Assembly (NCBI GenBank): GCA_947629295.1
Contig: CANRDH010000004.1
Coordinates: forward strand, 1-27,353
DNA: 27,353 nucleotides
Source of the DNA: an uncultured Clostridia bacterium
GTDB taxonomy: Bacteria > Bacillota > Clostridia > Oscillospirales > Acutalibacteraceae
Reading direction: 5' to 3'
Position numbers and translations under genes: made by a program. Below are positions 6,057 to 12,811 of this stretch, one piece after another. Under the pieces are notes generated by a model. That model was not told the DNA's origin. It did no database searches and saw only the letters and a list, made by a program, of their open reading frames with translations. How positions within the stretch are numbered: the stretch's first letter is position 1; each line of letters starts with the position of its first letter.

Positions 6057-7364
6057 ATGGGTATTAATAATAATTTCAATTCAAAGTATGATTATTTTAT
6101 CAGCTTCTCCAATAAGGATATAGAAAAGGTAAATGAAATTGTGTATATAATTGAAAATGTTTATCATGCCAAATGTTGGTTTCAGGCAAAGGATTCAAAA
6201 GCAGAATTTATTGATACAATAATGGAAGGCATTGAAAATTCAAGGTCATTTCTTGTATTCATAAGCCCCGATTCCGCCAACTCATATTTTGTTCTAAATG
6301 AGATCAATCATGCGATTGAATTTAAGGAGCAGCATGATGACTATAATGTTCTTCCTATTTTTATAACACCGGATATCGAATATACAGACCCCGTTTATAA
6401 AAGAATAAGGTTTTATTTAGGAAGACTCAATATACTGTTTTTAGATAAGATGCCGTCATTGGACGCCCTTGTGCTTAAAATATTTGAACAGACAGACTTT
6501 GAGATAGATAATGAAAAATTAATGGATAGCTTATATCACACAAGTGATTCTGAAGCTAAAAGATTGAAGGCTCAAAATGAAATTATGAAGGACTTTTCAA
6601 AGGATTTCTTTGATGACACAGTGAAGCAGGATTCAATAATACTGGATGTTGGCTGTGCAAGCGGTGACTACATTATATCACAGCTTCAAGAACGTCAATA
6701 CAGTTCCTTGCTCGGAATTGATCTTGATCCAAATCAAATTGACTGCGCCAACAATCTTTACGGCTCCGAAAAGAATACCTTTATATGTTGTGACGTTCTT
6801 TCAAATGATTTTGACAATGTGCTCTCCGACTACCTTGAGGACAGGGATTCGATAGGCTTTGATTTGATACATATATCTTCCATGCTCTTACATACGGCGG
6901 AACCTGTAAGAATTCTGAGAATACTGAAGCGCTTTTTAAAAAGAAACGGAAAGCTGTTTATTCAGGACGAAGACGACGGAGCAAATCTTGTATATCCTAA
7001 TTCTAAATTTTTTGACTTGGCATTCAGTATATGGGCTGATTCAAAGGAAAGCGGGGACAGACACTGCGCAAGAAAAATACCTTCATATCTTGCAGAGGCG
7101 GGATATTCAAGAGTTAAATTGGCAAAATGCGGCGTTTCAAATCCCGGTATGAGCAATGAGCATAAGTCTGCATTATGGGATATTTATTTTAATCACTATC
7201 TTTGGATAGCGGCAGACAAGGATGAAAATATGTTTATACATACGGATATAACAAACAAATTGCTTGAAGAATATAAAACATTATATGAAGAATATAAAAA
7301 GCAATATGATGAAGGTAATATTTTTATTCAACTGGGTTTCTTCTTTTATATAGCGCAAAAATAA
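6057..7364 (+). CDS. TIR domain - SAM methyltransferase fusion protein
   Basis: The 435-residue protein joins two recognisable domains. Residues about 10-135 are a bacterial TIR domain: YDYFISFSNKD (strand A and box 1, residues 11-21), FLVFISPDSANSYFVLNEI (about 65-83) with Glu82 at the position of the catalytic glutamate of TIR NADases, then VLPIFI. Residues about 170-435 form a complete class I methyltransferase: motif I LDVGCASGDY (196-205), acidic Asp222 in GIDLDPNQ, ICCDVL, IHISSMLLHT, and a final FFFYIAQK strand. The ATG at 6057 is chosen because GGTGA lies 5 nt upstream; a GTG at 6048 is in frame. Neither NAD cleavage nor methylation is proven, and the acceptor is unknown. The gene is monocistronic, AT-richer by eye than the housekeeping genes, and lies between smr and the folT riboswitch. 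A defence or signalling effector is an inference. Confidence 0.88.
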   Translation: MGINNNFNSKYDYFISFSNKDIEKVNEIVYIIENVYHAKCWFQAKDSKAEFIDTIMEGIENSRSFLVFISPDSANSYFVLNEINHAIEFKEQHDDYNVLPIFITPDIEYTDPVYKRIRFYLGRLNILFLDKMPSLDALVLKIFEQTDFEIDNEKLMDSLYHTSDSEAKRLKAQNEIMKDFSKDFFDDTVKQDSIILDVGCASGDYIISQLQERQYSSLLGIDLDPNQIDCANNLYGSEKNTFICCDVLSNDFDNVLSDYLEDRDSIGFDLIHISSMLLHTAEPVRILRILKRFLKRNGKLFIQDEDDGANLVYPNSKFFDLAFSIWADSKESGDRHCARKIPSYLAEAGYSRVKLAKCGVSNPGMSNEHKSALWDIYFNHYLWIAADKDENMFIHTDITNKLLEEYKTLYEEYKKQYDEGNIFIQLGFFFYIAQK

Positions 7365-7383
7365 CCGATTTTGATCCGGTTAT
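7361..7383 (+). terminator. Weak hairpin at the end of the TIR-methyltransferase gene
   Basis: A perfect 7-bp stem (ATAACCG with CGGTTAT) with a 9-nt loop overlaps the stop codon. No uninterrupted T tract follows, so termination here is doubtful. Confidence 0.35.
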
Positions 7384-7402
7384 GCAAGCTATAATTTGTT
7401 TT

Positions 7403-7426
7403 TCCCCCGATAATATTATCGAGGGA
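7403..7426. repeat. 24-bp near-perfect palindrome upstream of the folT promoter
   Basis: Twelve-base arms centred between 7414 and 7415 match except for one pair (7407/7422); the core is CGATAATATTATCG. It lies 37 bp upstream of the folT -35 box. There is no T tract after it on either strand that would make it an ordinary terminator, so an operator or a weak transcription stop for the TIR gene are both possible. Confidence 0.45.
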
Positions 7427-7463
7427 TTTGCCCGCCTTGCTTAATGTCGGTTTAATATATGTC

Positions 7464-7492
7464 TTGACAAAAGACGAAAATTGATATATAAT
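7464..7492 (+). promoter_or_regulatory. Sigma-A promoter of the folT riboswitch transcript
   Basis: Perfect TTGACA (7464-7469) and TATAAT (7487-7492) are separated by 17 nt. Transcription should begin near 7499, just at the first paired base of the riboswitch. Confidence 0.9.
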
Positions 7493-7497
7493 TTATA

Positions 7498-7597
7498 GGA
7501 CAGAGTAAATATATGTGCGTTAAGTGTTATGTGAACGGGGAGTTGTCACATAAACGAAAAGTTTTTCTTGCGGTACATATATTGCATCCCGCTGTGT
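7498..7597 (+). promoter_or_regulatory. Tetrahydrofolate (THF) riboswitch aptamer
   Basis: The element matches the folT-type THF riboswitch as I remember its consensus. Conserved blocks occur in order: GCGTTAAGTG (7517-7526), GTGAACGGGGAG (7531-7542), TTGTCACA, CGAAAAG, TTGCGGT and ATTGCATCCC (7581-7590). Predicted pairing agrees. P1 is ACAG (7500-7503) with CTGT (7592-7595). P2 is a perfect 9 bp, AATATATGT (7508-7516) with ACATATATT (7575-7583). The P3 hairpin is a perfect 8 bp, TTATGTGA (7527-7534) with TCACATAA (7546-7553). It sits between a consensus promoter and a folate ECF transporter gene, which fits its known role of sensing reduced folates. Confidence 0.92.
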
Positions 7598-7616
7598 TTG
7601 ATATTAAGCTGATTTT

Positions 7617-7658
7617 CTCCTTATTATTAACAGCGTGAATCTGTTATTTTTAAGGAGG
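7617..7658 (+). promoter_or_regulatory. Riboswitch expression platform that sequesters the folT ribosome binding site
   Basis: CTCCTTA (7617-7623) can pair with TAAGGAG (7651-7657), which contains the Shine-Dalgarno core of folT. The stem continues with TAACAG (7628-7633) and CTGTTA (7641-7646). The P1 3' strand GCTGT (7591-7595) can instead pair with ACAGC (7630-7634), breaking this hairpin. Ligand binding would stabilise P1, free ACAGC, close the sequestering stem and repress translation. The pairing is seen in the sequence; the switching model is inferred. Confidence 0.7.
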
Positions 7659-7665
7659 TTTTTTT

Positions 7666-8193
7666 ATGAAAAAAAGAAAAGTAAACATCAGACAGACAAC
7701 TGTCACGCTATCCACGGTTGCAATCCTTACGGCAATGCTTGTTGTAATATCCATGTACTGCACAATCAAAACAGACGCAGTCAATATTACACTGACATTT
7801 ATTCCCGTCGTTATTGCCGCAAGACTGTATGGAGCCATCGGCGCAGCCGCAGTTGCAGGACTCGGAGATATAATCGGCTGGATATTTCATCCGATAGCCG
7901 CTTTATATCCCCCTATTACAATTACTTCTATGGTCGTGGGCGTTATTTTCGGGTTTTTCCTCAAAAACAACATCAAATTTACCCGTATTCTTATTTCCGT
8001 GCTAATCACACAGCTGATCATTTCAACATTTGTAACTCCTCTGTGGCTGTCGCTGCTTTATAATACTCCCTATATAAATTACCTGTTTGTACGCATACCG
8101 CAGATACTTATTATGACGGGTGTTGAGCTTGTTTTGATTCCGATTATACTCAATGCACTTGAAAGACTGAAAATAGCTAAGGTCCTTACGTAA
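7666..8193 (+). CDS. folT: Folate ECF transporter substrate-binding (S) component
   Basis: The 175-residue protein has about six membrane helices and no N-terminal signal peptide. It matches the folate-family S components: ITLTFIPVVIAARLYG (residues about 40-55) followed by a glycine/alanine-rich GAAAVAGLGDIIGWIFHP segment (59-76) and a second region, PPITITSMVVGVIFGFF. In this family the S protein binds folate with high affinity and uses a shared energy-coupling module (EcfT and two ATPases), not present in this window. Identification is strongly supported by the THF riboswitch in the leader. AAGGAGG lies 7 nt before the ATG and is the site masked by the riboswitch platform. Confidence 0.93.
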   Translation: MKKRKVNIRQTTVTLSTVAILTAMLVVISMYCTIKTDAVNITLTFIPVVIAARLYGAIGAAAVAGLGDIIGWIFHPIAALYPPITITSMVVGVIFGFFLKNNIKFTRILISVLITQLIISTFVTPLWLSLLYNTPYINYLFVRIPQILIMTGVELVLIPIILNALERLKIAKVLT

Positions 8194-8230
8194 AAATTCC
8201 CTGTTTCATACAGTAAAAAGGGTGGTTATT

Positions 8231-8902
8231 ATGAAAACAAACCAAAATATTGTCAAGGCGAGAAAGCTTTGTATTATTATCCTTATGGCTTTTATAGCAT
8301 TGCAGATAATTTTTTTCATATTTGCATTCCTATTTAACATACCGACTGACGGCGGCGGTTATGATGGAATGATAAAAACGATATTGCTTGTTTTCTTTGG
8401 GATTTCCGTTATTGTATGTGCCGCTGTTGATATATATTTCTGGCATAGGTATATATACGGTATGGGAAAGCTCCTCAATATTGAGCCTGTGCAATGCACG
8501 GTGGAAAATTTCATAATCACCTATACAAAAAAGAATAAAAGTTTAAAATATTGGATATCACCCGTTGTAAGAAACAATATTGACGACAGGCTGTACATCA
8601 CCCTAGGCAGGCTGAGCATATCGTGGTATAAAGACGTTTATTCAAAATCAGGACGCTCCCTTTCAAGCATAAAAATACTTCGCAGTGACGGAACGGAAGT
8701 AAAAATAGGTGATACGGTTTATTTGTATATTACCGAAATTGTCAATCCCAATATAGTGATAGACCGTAAAAGCAATACCGTGTTTATAGGAAAGGATAAA
8801 ATGAAATTTTCCGAAGGCAGCAATTCCGTGTCTATAGATATTTTTGACAGACTTACCTATTTCAAGGGAGCTGTTGAAGTGGATACGCCCGATTATACCT
8901 AA
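8231..8902 (+). CDS. Hypothetical membrane protein with two N-terminal helices
   Basis: This 223-residue protein has two hydrophobic segments, at about residues 11-36 and 46-68, then a soluble part of about 150 residues rich in strand-forming sequence and basic residues. I do not recognise the family. An in-frame GTG at 8222 exists, but GGGTGG at 8220-8225 is the Shine-Dalgarno site for the ATG at 8231 (5 nt spacing). The gene starts 37 nt after folT with no terminator between, so it is probably on the same transcript and under the same THF riboswitch. That association is its only functional clue. Confidence 0.72.
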   Translation: MKTNQNIVKARKLCIIILMAFIALQIIFFIFAFLFNIPTDGGGYDGMIKTILLVFFGISVIVCAAVDIYFWHRYIYGMGKLLNIEPVQCTVENFIITYTKKNKSLKYWISPVVRNNIDDRLYITLGRLSISWYKDVYSKSGRSLSSIKILRSDGTEVKIGDTVYLYITEIVNPNIVIDRKSNTVFIGKDKMKFSEGSNSVSIDIFDRLTYFKGAVEVDTPDYT

Positions 8903-9242
8903 AACCGTTAAAGAACGACGGTTAATCGTAATATGGTATTTCTCCCCCGGGTCAGCACGTTCAATTGTACGCATTCTGATAAAAATACCCCGACAATCTG
9001 AATTTTGAAGTCTTATGTATGTAAAGCACCGGTCTTAATAAATTTATTCATGATTTTACTGCATATTATTCATGATTCAAGACTAAACTTAAAATCAGGA
9101 AGAGGTCATGTTGATAGGCTCAGTCATAAATTCACGGAGCATACTAAGCCGTATTACAACCGGACCGATTTCCAATCTTCCCATTAGGCTCAATGAAAAT
9201 GGGCGGAAATGATACAATATAAAGAGTTTGGAGGTATTTATT
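8903..9242 (+). other. 340-nt intergenic region between the membrane protein and hsp20
   Basis: A weak 6-bp hairpin (AACCGT with ACGGTT, near 8902-8922) might end the folT transcript. A 12-bp direct repeat lies at 9044-9077. No good coding frame, tRNA or CIRCE element is seen. A -10-like TACAAT (9213-9218) lacks a convincing -35 box, so the hsp20 promoter is not clear. Confidence 0.5.
9044..9077 (+). repeat. 12-bp direct repeat, period 22, upstream of hsp20
   Basis: TTATTCATGATT occurs identically at 9044-9055 and 9066-9077, so the copies lie on the same face of the helix about two turns apart. This spacing suits a tandem regulator site, but AT-rich chance similarity is possible. Confidence 0.35.
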
Positions 9243-9701
9243 ATGTTTGAGATCAGACCTTATCGCAGACGCAGGAATGAAATTTCCTATAATCCCTTCC
9301 GTGAAATGGAAGATTTTGAGAGAAGATTCTTCGGAGAACCTTTTGAATCATTTTTCCGCAGCGGTGATATTGCAGAATTTAAGACAGATATCACCGATGA
9401 GGGTGACAGCTATGTATTGGAGGCCGATTTACCGGGCTTCGATAAAAAGGATATCCATCTTGATTTGTTCGATAACACACTTACCGTCAATGCCGAGCGT
9501 CATTCGGAGCATGAGGAAAAGGACAAAAAGGAAAAATATGTCCGTGTGGAACGCTCCTACGGAAAATACAGTCGTCAATTCGATGTTTCAGCTGTCGACA
9601 CGGAAAATATCAAAGCCAAGTATGAAAACGGTGTGCTGCGGTTAACTATGCCGAAAAAGCAGGAAGCATGCCCTGAATCCAAGCATTTGGAAATTGAATA
9701 A
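9243..9701 (+). CDS. Hsp20 / alpha-crystallin family small heat-shock protein
   Basis: The 152-residue protein has the three parts of this family. The N-terminal arm (residues 1-42) is rich in Arg and Phe. The alpha-crystallin domain runs from about 45 to 138, with ADLPGFDKKDIHLDL (62-76), the NTLTVNAER strand and the closing KAKYENGVLRLTMPKK block (about 123-138) carrying the A/GxLxxxxPK-like motif. A short tail follows. The protein should form large oligomers that hold unfolding proteins in the cytoplasm. The ATG at 9243 has GGAGG 8 nt upstream. It is a single-gene unit with a strong terminator. No CIRCE operator was found. Confidence 0.94.
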   Translation: MFEIRPYRRRRNEISYNPFREMEDFERRFFGEPFESFFRSGDIAEFKTDITDEGDSYVLEADLPGFDKKDIHLDLFDNTLTVNAERHSEHEEKDKKEKYVRVERSYGKYSRQFDVSAVDTENIKAKYENGVLRLTMPKKQEACPESKHLEIE

Positions 9702-9736
9702 GAGTGAAGCTGTATTTCAGCAAGCTGTAATAGTTG

Positions 9737-9777
9737 AAACCACCTGTCGGAATAATCCCGAACAGGTGGTTTTCTTT
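9737..9777 (+). terminator. Rho-independent terminator of hsp20
   Basis: An 11-bp perfect stem (AAACCACCTGT with ACAGGTGGTTT) with an additional inner CGG/CCG pairing is followed by TTTCTTT. It abuts the stop codon of ysxC, which converges from the other side, and may serve both. Confidence 0.88.
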
Positions 9778-10372
9778 ATCGATATTCTTCTTCAGAAGCA
9801 TTGCTTTCAATAGCTTTGCGGATATCTTCAATCCCCTCACCGTTTTGTGAGGAACAGGGATAAAGCCGTATACCCTCATATTCCGAAAGCTCTTCGGTCA
9901 GCGTATCAATCCTTAATTGCCTTTGTGACTTCTTTAGCTTATCAAGCTTCGTCAGGGCAATTATAAAATTATACCCTGTATGATAAAGAAAATCTATCAT
10001 TTCCATATCATCAACAGTAGGGCTGTGACGAATATCACATATCTGTACGATAAGGGATATATTTCTGTCCTGTGCAAAATATCCCTCAACAAGCTCTGCC
10101 CATCTGTTTTTCTCGCTTTTCGATACCTTAGCATAACCGTAACCCGGCAAATCTGCAAAACGAACCTCCTTAAGCCTGAAAAAATTTATTGTTGCGGTTT
10201 TTCCGGGCGTCGCACTTACCTTTGCTATTGATTTCCTGTTAAGAATTTTGTTTATAAGAGAGGATTTTCCCACATTTGATTTTCCTGAAAAAACTATTTC
10301 CGGAATATCCGATTTCGGTATCTGTGAAGATTTTCCGTAAGAAGCTTCAAATTCTACAATGTTGAAATTCAT
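9776..10372 (-). CDS. ysxC: Ribosome biogenesis GTPase YsxC/EngB
   Basis: The 198-residue protein is a complete small TrmE-Era-type GTPase. G1 is GKSNVGKSS (residues 30-38), the G2 region contains SATPGKTATINFF, G3 is DLPGYGYAK and G4 is TKLDK. It acts in assembly of the large ribosomal subunit in Gram-positive bacteria. The start at 10372 is selected because the protein then begins MNFNIVEFEASY as in the family, with GAGAGG upstream; a 13-codon extension overlaps lon. It lies 10 nt after lon, the same lon-ysxC order found in Bacillus, so the two are likely co-transcribed. Confidence 0.96.
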   Translation of the reverse strand: MNFNIVEFEASYGKSSQIPKSDIPEIVFSGKSNVGKSSLINKILNRKSIAKVSATPGKTATINFFRLKEVRFADLPGYGYAKVSKSEKNRWAELVEGYFAQDRNISLIVQICDIRHSPTVDDMEMIDFLYHTGYNFIIALTKLDKLKKSQRQLRIDTLTEELSEYEGIRLYPCSSQNGEGIEDIRKAIESNASEEEYR

Positions 10373-10382
10373 GGCACACCTC

Positions 10383-12719
10383 TCATTCGGGTCGTACCAG
10401 TGCCGTATCAAGCACTGTTTTTATATTGTCGGCCAGCACAAATTCCATTGAATTTTTTACCACATCATCCACATCATCAAGATCGGATTTATTATCCTTC
10501 GGAATAATTACGGTCTTTATTCCAAATCTGTAAGCTGCCATCGTCTTTTCCTTAAGCCCGCCAATCGGAAGAACCTTTCCTCTTATTGTTATCTCTCCCG
10601 TCATTGCAAGGTCATTTCTAACGGGAATACCCGTAAGTGCAGATGTTATCGCCGTAGCCATAGTTATACCTGCGGAAGGCCCGTCCTTCGGAACGGCTCC
10701 TTCCGGAACATGGATATGAAGGTCCTTCTTTTTGTAGAAATCGGCTTCAAGGTCAAGTTCGTTTGCCATGGTACGAACGCAGGTAAGAGCTGCATGGGCG
10801 GATTCCTTCATAACATCACCCAAAGAACCGGTAAGCTCAATTTTTCCGCTTCCGTCCATTACGGCAACCTCTATCGGAAGCGTATCTCCTCCGACTGATG
10901 TCCACGCAAGACCGGTTGCAAGACCGATCTCGTTTTCCTTGTTAACGGTATCCTGCTTATACTTTCTTGAGCCTAATTCATCCTCTATATTATCCGTTGT
11001 GATACAAACCCTTTTAGCTTCATTTGAAACTATTTTCACAGCAGCCTTGTTCATCAATCTTGAAATATATCTTTCAAGATTTCTGACCCCTGCCTCTCTT
11101 GTATAGCTGTCAATAATGTCGTATATGGCTCCATCGGTTATTTTGAAATTTCTTGCCGTCAGTCCGTGCTTTTTAAGCTGTTTTGTTATAAGATGACTTT
11201 TCGCAATCTGAAATTTTTCCTCCCTTGTATAACTGTCAATATGGATTATATCCATTCTGTCAAGAAGGGGAGACGGAATTGCCGTGTAGTCATTTGCCGT
11301 TGTAATAAACATTACCTTGCTCAAATCAAACGGCATATCTATATAGTGGTCAAAGAAAGTAGAATTTTGCTCACCGTCGAGTACCTCAAGCAAGGCGGAG
11401 GTTGGGTCGCCGCGGTAATCGCCGCCGAGCTTATCCACTTCGTCAAGCAGTATAAGCGGATTGGCAGACCCCGACTGACTTACGGCATACATAATTCTTC
11501 CCATCATGGCGCCTATATAGGTTCTCCTGTGTCCCCTTATTTCAGCCTCATCATGTATTCCGCCAAGCGCAACACGGTGATATTTCTTTCCTATCGCCTT
11601 TGCAACAGAATAAGCTATGGATGTCTTACCAACTCCGGGAGGGCCCGCAAGACAAATTATCTGCCCGTTGATATCAGGATTTAGCTTGCGCACAGCCAGT
11701 GCCTCAATTATATTATCCTTTACCTTTTCAAGACCGTAGTGATTCCTGTCAAGGGCTTTCCTTATTTTTACCACATCGAGTCTGTCCTTTGTATATATTC
11801 CCCACGGCAGTTCCAGACAGGTATCGATATAATTCCGTATAACATTGGCTTCTGCGGAATTTGAAAGCATTTTTTCAAGCTTATTTATTTCTTTTCTAAG
11901 CTTTTCCTTATTTTCATCTGTAGTCCTCAGTGCGTTTATTCTGACAAGATAGTCAATTATTTCATCGTCAGTGCTGTCACTCTCCCCCAACTCGTCCTGT
12001 ATCGCTCTTATTCTTTCTCTGAGATAATATTCTCTCTGATTATTATCAATATTTTCTTTGGTTTTTTCATTAAGCTCATTTTCTATCTGCAGCACTGAAA
12101 TCTCGTGACTGAGCATGGATAAAACCTTAAGCAGTCGCTCTTCCTCATCAAGACTTTCAAGTATCTCCTGTTTATCCTGATAATCCCTTATAAGATTGTC
12201 TGCTATATAATCCCCGAGTCTGCCCGGCTCTGTCATATCCCTTACAGTGAGCAGCATATCCTGTGGGATACGCGGATTTACCACAGTGTAATCATTTATC
12301 GAATCCTTAGCCATGTTCAGCAGTGCCTCACTGTGAAGCGTATCCTTCACCGACTTATCCTTCAGAATATTTATATCGGCTACATAATACGAACCCATAT
12401 TTCTGATATTAACAGCCTCCGCCCTGTTGAAGCCCTTGATTATTACCCTGATATAGCTTTCAGACACGGTAGTGGTCTGCATTATTTTTGCAAACACACC
12501 TATCGTGTAAAGCTCCTCCGGGCGGGGGTCATTATCTTTTACATTTTTCTGAGCCGTAATAAAAACAAACTGTCCGTTATTCATTGCATTTGAAAGTGCA
12601 TTGACGGATTTATTCCGCGCTACATCAAAATGAAGAATCGAACCCGGAAATACTACAACCCCTCTGAGCATTATAACAGGAATATTTTCTTCTGTATCGA
12701 AATTAAAATCAATATCCAT
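10383..12719 (-). CDS. lon: ATP-dependent protease Lon (LonA type)
   Basis: The 778-residue protein has the full LonA layout. An N-terminal substrate-binding LON domain (about residues 10-205) is followed by a coiled-coil region and an AAA+ ATPase with Walker A GPPGVGKTS (Lys365) and Walker B ILLDEVDKL. The C-terminal serine protease domain has the catalytic Ser682 in DGPSAGI and Lys725 in IGGLKEK, 43 residues apart as in Escherichia coli Lon. It degrades damaged and regulatory proteins in the cytoplasm. GGAGGAG is 4-5 nt before the ATG. It begins 92 nt downstream of polC, so it may be read through from polC or have a weak promoter of its own. Confidence 0.98.
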   Translation of the reverse strand: MDIDFNFDTEENIPVIMLRGVVVFPGSILHFDVARNKSVNALSNAMNNGQFVFITAQKNVKDNDPRPEELYTIGVFAKIMQTTTVSESYIRVIIKGFNRAEAVNIRNMGSYYVADINILKDKSVKDTLHSEALLNMAKDSINDYTVVNPRIPQDMLLTVRDMTEPGRLGDYIADNLIRDYQDKQEILESLDEEERLLKVLSMLSHEISVLQIENELNEKTKENIDNNQREYYLRERIRAIQDELGESDSTDDEIIDYLVRINALRTTDENKEKLRKEINKLEKMLSNSAEANVIRNYIDTCLELPWGIYTKDRLDVVKIRKALDRNHYGLEKVKDNIIEALAVRKLNPDINGQIICLAGPPGVGKTSIAYSVAKAIGKKYHRVALGGIHDEAEIRGHRRTYIGAMMGRIMYAVSQSGSANPLILLDEVDKLGGDYRGDPTSALLEVLDGEQNSTFFDHYIDMPFDLSKVMFITTANDYTAIPSPLLDRMDIIHIDSYTREEKFQIAKSHLITKQLKKHGLTARNFKITDGAIYDIIDSYTREAGVRNLERYISRLMNKAAVKIVSNEAKRVCITTDNIEDELGSRKYKQDTVNKENEIGLATGLAWTSVGGDTLPIEVAVMDGSGKIELTGSLGDVMKESAHAALTCVRTMANELDLEADFYKKKDLHIHVPEGAVPKDGPSAGITMATAITSALTGIPVRNDLAMTGEITIRGKVLPIGGLKEKTMAAYRFGIKTVIIPKDNKSDLDDVDDVVKNSMEFVLADNIKTVLDTALVRPE

Positions 12720-12811
12720 TTTCTCCTCCTAATTACAATTTTATCCTTCTAAAATTATTCTGCATTGATTCAGCAGACCTCATCCGCTGTCTTAAATTTC
12801 ATATATATAAA

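Noticed and set aside
7635..8063. Plus-strand frame overlapping folT in another frame
   Set aside because: folT has the correct ribosome binding site, membrane helices and family motifs; this frame is a shadow and starts inside the riboswitch hairpin.
9005..9187. Short plus-strand frame of 60 codons in the gap before hsp20
   Set aside because: It begins at TTG without a Shine-Dalgarno site and shows no recognisable protein features.
8903..9242. CIRCE element (HrcA operator) in front of hsp20
   Set aside because: No TTAGCACTC-N9-GAGTGCTAA-like inverted repeat was found.
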